Shown here piece after piece: positions 52,031-58,879 of a stretch of 64,000 nt of DNA. Position numbers and translations under genes: made by a program. Under the pieces are notes generated by a model, which saw only the letters and a list, made by a program, of their open reading frames with translations, did not search any database and was not told where the DNA came from. Every line of letters begins with the position of its first letter. The first letter of the stretch is position 1. The stretch is taken from positions 20,026-84,025 of the forward strand of contig JADLAX010000015.1 in the NCBI GenBank assembly GCA_020848035.1, in the 5' to 3' direction. This DNA comes from Anaerolineae bacterium. GTDB taxonomy: Bacteria > Chloroflexota > Anaerolineae > Promineifilales > Promineifilaceae.

Positions 52031-52083
52031 AACGTGACACTCAGCTTGGCTAAACCTCTGCGCGCTCAGCGTGCTTTGCGGTG
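52006..52083. repeat. GTGAAACG and CTCTGCGC words between two convergent genes
   Basis: 52012-52038 is one arm of the GTGAAACG family, lying across the feoC-like stop. 52055-52083 reads CCTCTGCGCGCTCAGCGTGC and lies across the stop of dus. There is no matching second arm. Confidence 0.75.
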
Positions 52084-53102
52084 AATTTTCCTGCCAGGGG
52101 GAAGTGGGGAATCTGGCGCAAGTCGGCGAGGGGGAGGTGGGGTGGTACGGCCGTTTCCATCTCACCCAGCAGCGCTTCAAATTCAACGGCCGTTTGCACG
52201 GCTTGAAACGCCGGTAAAAACGGCTTCAGCGCCAACCCGGAGAGGTATTTCCTCAGGTGGCGGTTGATGTTGAGCAGGCCGTCGGTGGGGCCGTAGTAGC
52301 GGATGGCTTCGTGCAGATGATGGCGGAGAACGGCCGTTACCTCGCCAAACGTCAGCTGCTCCCGATCGATCCGCGCCAGCAGCCACGGATTGCCCAGGGC
52401 CGCCCGGCCAATCATCACCCCGTCGCAGCCGGTGTACGCCTTTAGCCGGTCAATGTCGGCCACGGTGCACACATCGCCGTTGCCCAGCACCGGCACGGCC
52501 ACCGCTTGTTTGAGTTTGGCGATGGCCTCCCAATCGGCCCGCCCGCGATACTTTTGACTGCGGGTACGGCCGTGCAGGGCCACCAGTGCCGCGCCGTTGT
52601 CCACCATGATTTTCGCAATCTCCAGGTAATTCTGGCTGGTTTCGTCCCAGCCCAGGCGCAGCTTGCCGGTGACGGGCACGCGCAGATGGGTGCTCAGCAG
52701 GCGAAACGTCTCCGCTACCAGCCTGGGCTGGCGCATCATGCCCACACCCGCCCCTTTTTCGCTCACTTTGGGCACAGAACAGCCCATGTTGATGTCGATG
52801 ATGTCCGCGCCCCACGCCTCGATGCGCTGGGCGGCAAACAAAATTTGCCGGGCATCGTAGCCAAAAATCTGGAACACCATCGGTTTTTCGCCCGCCGGAT
52901 GCACGTCCAGCCGCCGCCACAGCGGATTGGGATCGCCAATGAGCGCTTCGGTGGGCACAAACTCGGTGTAGTGCATGGCCGCACCAAAGTGGCGGCAAAT
53001 CGCCCGGAACGGCACGTCGGAATACGCCGCCATCGGCGAGAGAACCGTATCGCCGTAGATGGGCAGGTCGCGGATGTGGAAGGAAGGGGTTTGTGAATTC
53101 AT
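52050..53102 (-). CDS. dus: tRNA-dihydrouridine synthase
   Basis: A 350-residue FMN enzyme that reduces uridines in tRNA D-loops. Start at the ATG 53102 (MNSQTPSFHIRDLPIYGDTVLSPMAAYSDVPFR). Visible marks: SPMAAYSDVPFR near residue 22, INMGCSVPKVSEKGAG near 103 with the catalytic cysteine (GCS where most have GCP), LHGRTRSQKYRG near 172, GNGDVCTVADI near 203 and GVMIGRAALGNPWL near 227. It is closest to the DusB type. The last residues (FTAKHAERAEV) are encoded by a CGCAGAGC-word repeat. Confidence 0.93.
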   Translation of the reverse strand: MNSQTPSFHIRDLPIYGDTVLSPMAAYSDVPFRAICRHFGAAMHYTEFVPTEALIGDPNPLWRRLDVHPAGEKPMVFQIFGYDARQILFAAQRIEAWGADIIDINMGCSVPKVSEKGAGVGMMRQPRLVAETFRLLSTHLRVPVTGKLRLGWDETSQNYLEIAKIMVDNGAALVALHGRTRSQKYRGRADWEAIAKLKQAVAVPVLGNGDVCTVADIDRLKAYTGCDGVMIGRAALGNPWLLARIDREQLTFGEVTAVLRHHLHEAIRYYGPTDGLLNINRHLRKYLSGLALKPFLPAFQAVQTAVEFEALLGEMETAVPPHLPLADLRQIPHFPLAGKFTAKHAERAEV

Positions 53103-53104
53103 TG

Positions 53105-53160
53105 CTGTAGAGAGACTGGAGATAGGAGATCGAAAAGTCTCCAATCTCTAATCTCCTTCA
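53105..53160. repeat. GAGATTAG-word inverted repeat between dus and pcm
   Basis: AGAGACTGGAGATAGGAGAT, an AAAA loop, and GTCTCCAATCTCTAATCTCC. The pcm stop codon lies inside the right arm. Confidence 0.85.
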
Positions 53161-53801
53161 TCCCACCCTTCGCGGCCGATGAGGGGGACGAAGCGGACGG
53201 GGGTGAGAACTTTGTGACCAAAACGGCCGTCCTTTTTGCGCCAGACCAGGTGGAGCTTTTGCTTTTTCTGCGTTCCAACGGGGATGATGAGACGGCCGTT
53301 GACCGCCAACTGATTGCGCAAAGAAACCGGCACCGTCGGACCACCGGCCGCCACAACGATGGCGTCGTAGGGGGCGGCGGCGGGCCAGCCCAGGGTGCCG
53401 TCGCCCAGGTGTACGGCAATATTCGCGTAGCCAAGCTGATTGAGCCGGATTTTGGCGTACTGCACCAGCTTCGCCTGCCGCTCGATGGTGTGGACCTGCC
53501 GCACCAGCAGGCTGGCCACGGCCGCCGCATAGCCGGAGCCGGTGCCAATTTCCAACAGGTTGAAGTGGGGCTTCAATTTGAGGGCGGCCAGCATGAGGGC
53601 CACGACAAACGGCTGGGAGATGGTTTGTTTGGCGGGCAGGGGGACCGGGCCGTTGTAGTAGGCGTATTCCAGGTACTCGTCCGGCACAAAATGCTCGCGG
53701 GGGACGGTGTTCATGGCCTGGAGAACGGCCGTATCGCGTATCCCCTGTTCCTGTAGTTCGGCCACCATCGCGGCCCGCAGCTGGTCAAAATCCATTTCCA
53801 T
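53148..53801 (-). CDS. pcm: Protein-L-isoaspartate O-methyltransferase
   Basis: Repairs damaged aspartyl residues by SAM-dependent methylation. 217 residues from the ATG at 53801 (a second ATG two codons on is possible). Motifs: REHFVPDEYLEYAYYNGPVPLPAKQTISQPFVVALM (segments, 35-70), motif I LLEIGTGSGYAAAV near 82 and post-I VHTIERQAKL. The start and its upstream sequence abut a REP copy, which would otherwise extend the frame to 53858. The final codons lie in a GAGATTAG repeat. Confidence 0.94.
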   Translation of the reverse strand: MEMDFDQLRAAMVAELQEQGIRDTAVLQAMNTVPREHFVPDEYLEYAYYNGPVPLPAKQTISQPFVVALMLAALKLKPHFNLLEIGTGSGYAAAVASLLVRQVHTIERQAKLVQYAKIRLNQLGYANIAVHLGDGTLGWPAAAPYDAIVVAAGGPTVPVSLRNQLAVNGRLIIPVGTQKKQKLHLVWRKKDGRFGHKVLTPVRFVPLIGREGWDEGD

Positions 53802-53804
53802 TCT

Positions 53805-54218
53805 CTCGTTCCCACGCTCTGCGCCGCGTGGGAGGACGCAGAGCGTCCGGATCTTCATTCCACGCAGAGCGTGGAACGAGTTAGGGGAGGGGTAAGTCCT
53901 CTCGTTCCTCTCGTTCCCACGCTCTGCGTGGGAATGCCGGTGGCGGCGCTCTGCGCCGCGTGTGGGTGGACGCGGGGCGTCCGGATCTTCATTCCACGCG
54001 GAGCGTGGAACGAGTTAGGGGAGGGGTAAGTCCTCTCGTTCCTCTCGTTCCCACGCTCTGCGTGGGAATGCCGGTGGCGGCGCTCTGCGCCGCGTGGGAG
54101 GACGCAGAGCGTCCGGATCTTCATTCCACGCGGAGCGTGGAACGAGTAGACAACCTCAGCGCCGCGTGGGTGGACGCAGAGCGTCCGGATCTTCATTCCA
54201 CGCAGAGCGTGGAACGAG
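53805..54218. repeat. REP-like array, four copies
   Basis: Copies at 53805-53880 (short), 53910-54014, 54044-54146 and 54155-54218 (half). A full unit of about 104 bases starts CTCGTTCCCACGCTCTGCGT and ends CATTCCACGC(A/G)GAGCGTGGAACGAG, so its ends are complementary; inside are hairpins GGCGCTCTGCGCC and GGACGCAGAGCGTCC. Full copies 2 and 3 are separated by an identical spacer (TTAGGGGAGGGGTAAGTCCT), which shows tandem duplication. Confidence 0.92.
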
Positions 54219-54231
54219 TTGAAGTGGGAGT

Positions 54232-54771
54232 TTACCACTCTGTTTCAACTTCCAATAACCCCCGTAGCCCAGCGTAATTGCGCGCGCTGGAGTAGCGCCA
54301 GTGAATTGGATCGTCTACCCAACCACGCTTGACTGGATTATTGTGAATGTACGCCACTTTTTGCTGCATCATCGGCTCGTTTTGGATACGCTGTGGATGG
54401 GAGCCTTCTTGCCAAAACTGATGGTACCGATCTTGTTTATGGAGCCGTCTATGCCACGCTAACTGCTGCAGAATGTGGTTCGCACTTTCGGCTCGGTACT
54501 GGTCGATGATTTGCCGGGCGGTGAAGGATTTAAAGTTGGCCATCACTTTGGCTAAATCCTGGGCAGCAGCAATCAGGTGCAGATGGTTTTCCATGATAAC
54601 AAAGGCGTAAAGGGTGAGACGGCCGTTTTCCTGCAAAAATCGAATCGACTCAAGCAAAATATCCACAACCCACGGGGCATTCAGCAGTGGTAGCCAGTTC
54701 ACGACGGTGGCGGTTAAAAAATAAGGCGCAGCTTCGTCTTCCTCATATATTTTGTACCGACTACGAGCCAT
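54232..54771 (-). mobile_element. REP-associated tyrosine transposase (RAYT) gene
   Basis: 179 residues, Y1/HUH transposase of the RAYT branch. The HUH motif is H63-L-H65 in MENHLHLIAAAQDL, and the catalytic tyrosine is probably Y141 in KVAYIHNNPVKRGWV, both standard for the family. RAYTs nick single-stranded REP hairpins and are held to spread them. Here the gene sits between four REP-like copies (53805-54218) and another (54793-54897), with a diverged copy at 56226-56326, which strongly supports the pairing. The gene itself contains one ACGGCCGT, so it is long resident. Confidence 0.92.
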
Positions 54772-54792
54772 AAGTTCCCTCCTGTTTTCCTC

Positions 54793-54897
54793 CTCGTTCC
54801 CACGCTCTGCGTGGGAATGCCGTCTGCGGCGCTCTGCGCCGCGAGTGGGTGGACGCGGAGCGTCCGGATCTTCATTCCACGCGGAGCGTGGAACGAG
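54793..54897. repeat. REP-like copy upstream of the RAYT gene
   Basis: A complete 105-base copy of the same unit (CTCGTTCCCACGCTCTGCGT ... GCGGAGCGTGGAACGAG), in the same orientation as the array on the other side. It ends 2 bases before the stop of the M20 peptidase gene. Confidence 0.92.
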
Positions 54898-54899
54898 GG

Positions 54900-56216
54900 T
54901 TAGACAAAGCTTGTCAGCAGCTCAAAGATGGCGGCGGTGCCGAAGTCCAGGGCGGCGGCGGGGATGCGCTCGTCGGCGGCGTGGATGGTGGCGCTGAAGT
55001 TGAACTCTGGCGGCAGCTGCATCGGCAAAAAGCCGTATGTCTGGATGCCCAGCCGGGCAAAGTGGCGCGCATCCGTCACGGCGGGCAGCACCAGCGGAAT
55101 CGGCACGCCGCCCGGATCGGCGCGGCGCAAGATGCCCGCCAGGGTATCGAACAGAGCCATATTGGCCGCGGGCGGGCCGGGATCGTGGTGGAACAGCTCG
55201 ATCTCCACCTCGCTGCCCAGCAGAGTTTGCAGCTCGTTGATCAGGTCTTGCGGTTGGTAGCCGGGGAGGAGACGGCCGTCTACCTCCAAACTCACCTCGC
55301 TGGGAATCACGTTAATTTTATAGCCACCGTGCACAATGGTGGGGCTGACGGTGTGGCGCAGCAGGGCATCAAACTGCTGCCGCATGGGGCCAAGCACGCC
55401 CAAAGTCAGGTTGGTAAGGCTGGGATTGAGCAGCAGGCGCAAAATAAGGCTGGTGGGGAAGGCTACGTTGGCGGCGATCGCCTCGTACATGGCCCGCACT
55501 TCGGGTGTGATGTGGACTGGCAGCTGGTTTTGGTCCAGCTTGGTGAGGATGCGCCCCAATTTGGCCATCGCCCCGCCCTGGATGGGGCTGGAGCCGTGTC
55601 CACCCGGCCCGCGCACGGTGAGCTTGAGGGAGCAAATTTGCTTTTCGGCCACCATAATCGGGTAGAAGGTTTGCCCGGCCAGCCGCATAGTGAAGCCGCC
55701 AAACTCGCCAATGGCAAACTGCACGTTTTCAAACTGCTCTGGATGTTCCTGGACGAGAAATTTTGCGCCAAAATCGCCACCCACTTCCTCGTCGCTCAGG
55801 ATGGTGAGGATGAGGTCGCCGGGCGGGGTGATGCCTTCCATTTGCGCCTTGAGGAAGGCGGCGACCATCATGGCCACGCCGCCTTTCATGTCCAGCGCGC
55901 CGCGCCCCCAAATCATGCCGTCGATCAGCTCGCCGCCGAATGGGTCGTGCTGCCACTCCTGGCTGGCGGTGGTGACGACATCCACATGGCCCTGCATGAG
56001 CAGGGGCGGGGCGCTGCCGCTGCCGGGAATGCGAGCAATCAGGTTGGGGCGATTTTCCTCTTTGGCCAGGATGGTGGTTTCGATGCCAGCGGCCTGGAGC
56101 AGGTCGTTGAGGTACTGCACGCAGGCCAGTTCGTTGCCGGGCGGATTGGTGGTGTTGAAGCGAATGAGATGCTGCAGGAGTTCAGACGGCCGTTGGTAAA
56201 TGGTGGGGTCTGGCAT
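54900..56216 (-). CDS. M20-family metallopeptidase/deacylase
   Basis: A 438-residue zinc amidohydrolase of the ArgE/DapE/ACY1 type. Zinc-site motifs: LLMQGHVDVV (~75), GRGALDMKGGVAMM (~105), ILSDEEVGGDFGAKF (~143) with the catalytic glutamate, and a distal histidine in FNFSATIHAADERI near 415. The dimerisation insert contains GPGGHGSSP near 205. The start is the ATG at 56216 (GAGGAAAATAAA upstream); the frame is open to 56390 only through a REP copy. Substrate (acyl-amino acid or peptide) not resolved. Confidence 0.92.
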   Translation of the reverse strand: MPDPTIYQRPSELLQHLIRFNTTNPPGNELACVQYLNDLLQAAGIETTILAKEENRPNLIARIPGSGSAPPLLMQGHVDVVTTASQEWQHDPFGGELIDGMIWGRGALDMKGGVAMMVAAFLKAQMEGITPPGDLILTILSDEEVGGDFGAKFLVQEHPEQFENVQFAIGEFGGFTMRLAGQTFYPIMVAEKQICSLKLTVRGPGGHGSSPIQGGAMAKLGRILTKLDQNQLPVHITPEVRAMYEAIAANVAFPTSLILRLLLNPSLTNLTLGVLGPMRQQFDALLRHTVSPTIVHGGYKINVIPSEVSLEVDGRLLPGYQPQDLINELQTLLGSEVEIELFHHDPGPPAANMALFDTLAGILRRADPGGVPIPLVLPAVTDARHFARLGIQTYGFLPMQLPPEFNFSATIHAADERIPAAALDFGTAAIFELLTSFV

Positions 56217-56225
56217 TTTATTTTC

Positions 56226-56326
56226 CTCGTGCCCACGGTTTGGGTGGGAAGGTCTTTGTGGTGCGCTGTGGCGTAGCAAGGGCGCAGAGCGCCCCAAGCT
56301 GCATTCCACGCAGAGCGTGGAACGAG
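56226..56326. repeat. Diverged REP-like copy
   Basis: It begins CTCGTGCCCACGGTTTGGGT and ends CATTCCACGCAGAGCGTGGA-ACGAG, with the inner hairpin GGGCGCAGAGCGCCC. The left arm has several changes. It lies between the M20 and anti-sigma-type genes. Near it, CAAGACGCCAAG and CTTGGCGTCTTGGCG (56388-56420) form another inverted repeat. Confidence 0.85.
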
Positions 56327-56444
56327 TTGGAGCGCTATTTTGCCATGAACTGGCCCGTGATGCACGAGTTGTTGCTGAATTGCACGCCAAGACGCCAAGT
56401 TTTTCTTGGCGTCTTGGCGTGAATCTTAACCAGTTGTTGGGTTG

Positions 56445-58052
56445 TTAGGGTGCGATTGGCGTGGGCGAGGGTATGGGAGTTGGTGTGGGTAGGTCGTCGT
56501 TTCCAGGAACGGCCGTTGGTAGGAAGGGTGTCGGTGTTGGCGTCATCGCTGGCGGGAGCATAAAGGCCGTCGGTGTCGGTGTGGGCTGTGAGCCATCGGC
56601 TGGCGGGACAAACGTTGGCGTGGGCTGGGATGGATCGTAGGGCGTCGGGGTGGGGGTGGGCGTCATTGCGGAGACGGTGCCGCCCGTGAAGGCGTTCCAC
56701 ACCGGGATGCCAGGGATGGCTTCGTAATAGCCGTTCAGGCTGCGCAGGATGCGCTCAAAGGTGTCGCGGAAGCTGTCTAGCTGGTCCAGCGGCACGGTGG
56801 CCGTCGCGCCGATGGGGTCCAGGGCGATGGAATCACTCGGGTAGTTAATCGCGCCAAAGAAGACGGCCGTATCCTCCGTGGCATAAGCGGCCGTGACCAC
56901 GCCAGGCACCACGGGATGCGCCGCCGGGGGTTCGACGGCTTGCAGCGTGGGTAAATCAGCCTGCATTTGATTGACATAACGCTCTACCATGACCAGCGCC
57001 GTTTCGCCAAACTGGGCATTGAGATTGTGGGCAATGGAGATGCGCGGCGCGTCGGCCGGTTGGTCGGGCGCGGCAAAGGAGCTCCACATCGGCTGCTGGT
57101 TGGGCGTCACCTCCAGCGATTTGCTGCTGTCGAAGACGTTCCAGCCGGTGGGGGCCATGACGGTGTACAAAAAGCCGTTGGGTCGCCACGGCTGCCAGCC
57201 GGTGTAGTCAACGGGCGTGAGGCTGGTGATGATTGTTTCTAGCTCGGTGCGGGCGGCGGCGGCGTCATTGGCGGCATGGGGCACGCTCAGCAGGGTGTAG
57301 TGGGTTTCGGTTTGGGCGGCCATGACGGTCATCTGGTTGTAAGGTGCGGCGCAGGGAATTTCGGCAAGGGCGTAGGCGGCGGAACGGCCGTTTATCGTCA
57401 TTGCCTCCGGTGTTTCGCTGAGGGTGGGCGCAAAACGGGCCACAATTTCCACCGGGGTGAGGCCAGGCGCTTCAGCCAGGGCAATGCTCCATACCTGTGT
57501 GGCGCCGTCGGTGGAAAATGATTCGCACGATACGGCCGTTTCATCCAGCGGCGTAGCAAAGGTGATGACCGCGCTGCCATCCGTGTCAATATCGGCAATG
57601 GTCCAGGTGGCGGGGAATTGGAAGGCCAGGCCGGTTTCCCAGCCATCGTACTGGGTGGTGCTGGCGGTTTCGGGTTCGGCAGGTTGATCGGATGGGGAAA
57701 CGGCCGTCTGGTTCAGTTGCGAAATCATCAAAACAAACAGCCCGACAATCGCAATCAGGCCAACCAGGCCCAACGCGGATGACAGATTAAAAAAGCCTGC
57801 TTTAGGCGTCATATTTTTTCTCCTGAGGTGAGGACGAATCTGGTTCACAATTTTTTGCGCTTCGGCCTGGGTCAGTGGCTGCGATGGATGAGGATTCCAC
57901 GCACCGGCCTTAAGCTGGGTGAGCATGGCGGCGTAGGCGCGGCAGTCGGCGCAGCTTTGCAGGTGGGTGTGCACGGCCGTTTCGGCCGCAGCGTCCAATG
58001 GTTCTTCACTTTCGAGCCAGGCGCGAATCTGTTTGTGGGTTTTGTCGTTCAT
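56445..58052 (-). CDS. Zinc-finger anti-sigma-like membrane protein with PT-rich tail
   Basis: 535 residues. An N-terminal zf-HC2 motif (H30xxxC34xxC37 in HTHLQSCADC), a membrane helix at about 90-112 (LGLVGLIAIVGLFVLMI), then a large outer domain (about 135-465) containing two related stretches that both begin with a tryptophan-rich beta pattern (WETGLAFQFPATWTI and WRPNGFLYTVMAPTGWNVF), and a disordered tail of PTPTP repeats. It starts 4 bases after the ECF sigma gene, so it very likely holds that sigma factor at the membrane. The tail resembles wall-crossing spacers. Confidence 0.88.
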   Translation of the reverse strand: MNDKTHKQIRAWLESEEPLDAAAETAVHTHLQSCADCRAYAAMLTQLKAGAWNPHPSQPLTQAEAQKIVNQIRPHLRRKNMTPKAGFFNLSSALGLVGLIAIVGLFVLMISQLNQTAVSPSDQPAEPETASTTQYDGWETGLAFQFPATWTIADIDTDGSAVITFATPLDETAVSCESFSTDGATQVWSIALAEAPGLTPVEIVARFAPTLSETPEAMTINGRSAAYALAEIPCAAPYNQMTVMAAQTETHYTLLSVPHAANDAAAARTELETIITSLTPVDYTGWQPWRPNGFLYTVMAPTGWNVFDSSKSLEVTPNQQPMWSSFAAPDQPADAPRISIAHNLNAQFGETALVMVERYVNQMQADLPTLQAVEPPAAHPVVPGVVTAAYATEDTAVFFGAINYPSDSIALDPIGATATVPLDQLDSFRDTFERILRSLNGYYEAIPGIPVWNAFTGGTVSAMTPTPTPTPYDPSQPTPTFVPPADGSQPTPTPTAFMLPPAMTPTPTPFLPTAVPGNDDLPTPTPIPSPTPIAP

Positions 58053-58056
58053 ACCA

Positions 58057-58617
58057 TCACCTGTCGTTGGTTAATAAATGGTGCAGCTGTTGGTGGGCGT
58101 AATGCAGCCGCGAGCGTACCGTGCCGGGCGGCAGCGCCAGCACTGCCGCAATTTCCGACGTGGTCAGGTTGTGGCTGTAGCGCAGCAGGATGGGCAGCCG
58201 GTGTTTGTCCGGCAGCTGGTTGACCGCCTGCCACAGCTTCTGATCGCGCTCGTTTTGCATGGCCAGGGTTTCGGGGGAGGGAACGGCCGTATCCCTCTCC
58301 GCCTCCCGTTTAAGCCAGCTTTGCCACCGCTGCCGTGCCTTTTGCCGCCGCAGGTGAGCCCGCGCCTCGTTGATGCCGATGCGGTAGACCCACGCCTTCA
58401 GATTGGTGTGCGGTTCGTACTGGTGAATGCGGCTGGCCGCTTTGAGCAGCGTTTCCTGGGCCACGTCGTCGGCAGCCAGGGCGTCGTACAGGATGGTGAG
58501 GGCCAGGTGGCGCATCGGTGCGTAGAAGTGGGCCACCAGGTACGTCACAATCTGGTCTTCTGTAGCCTGCTTGCGCTCCAGCAGCTGATCGAGATTTAGC
58601 GTCATGACGTTCATCAC
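58057..58617 (-). CDS. ECF-type RNA polymerase sigma factor
   Basis: 186 residues with sigma-2 (HFYAPMRHLALTILYDALAADDVAQETLLKAASRI, about 30-63; YxxxxxLxxxAxDxxQE pattern) and sigma-4 (LPDKHRLPILLRYSHNLTTSEIAAVLALPPGTVRSRLHYAHQQL, about 135-178). Region 3 is absent, as in ECF factors. Cotranscribed with its presumed anti-sigma factor. The target promoters are unknown. Confidence 0.92.
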   Translation of the reverse strand: MMNVMTLNLDQLLERKQATEDQIVTYLVAHFYAPMRHLALTILYDALAADDVAQETLLKAASRIHQYEPHTNLKAWVYRIGINEARAHLRRQKARQRWQSWLKREAERDTAVPSPETLAMQNERDQKLWQAVNQLPDKHRLPILLRYSHNLTTSEIAAVLALPPGTVRSRLHYAHQQLHHLLTNDR

Positions 58618-58879
58618 CTATACAATGCGGCCGTCGGTTAAAGTGTTCAAAATTGGTTTAACCCTTAATTTCTAATTGTACCTTCAATGGATTTTGCTGT
58701 TTTTCGCATGAGGGCAATTTTGGGATGCTGACCAGCGCGGCTGACGCGGAATGTTGCTTCTCATCTGCGCTCGTCCACGTTCATCCGCGTCCTATTGGCT
58801 GATCATGTGGTGTTTTGAAGGATGGGGCTTTTTACGGCCGTAAAAGTTGCGATTCGCTCAAATGAGCTATAATTAGCCC
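58618..58879. other. Gap between divergent sigma and uvrC genes
   Basis: Contains the uvrC promoter, ATCCGCG-type words (CGCGGAATG ... CATCCGCGTCC, 58748-58795) and an ACGGCCGT copy extended to TTTTACGGCCGTAAAA at about 58831-58846, a perfect 16-bp palindrome. No gene seen. Confidence 0.6.
58868..58873 (+). promoter_or_regulatory. -10 box of uvrC, predicted leaderless
   Basis: TATAAT with only 6 bases before the ATG at 58880, and no Shine-Dalgarno between them. TTGCGA lies 15 bases upstream as a weak -35. The transcript should begin at or next to the start codon. Confidence 0.55.

Noticed and set aside
53805..54218. Possible CRISPR array
   Set aside because: Units of about 104 bases with nearly identical 30-base separators do not fit repeat-spacer structure; the adjacent RAYT gene explains them.
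54849..56276. A 475-codon open frame antisense to the M20 peptidase gene
   Set aside because: Composition is that of a shadow frame and it starts inside a REP copy; the peptidase has all its zinc motifs.
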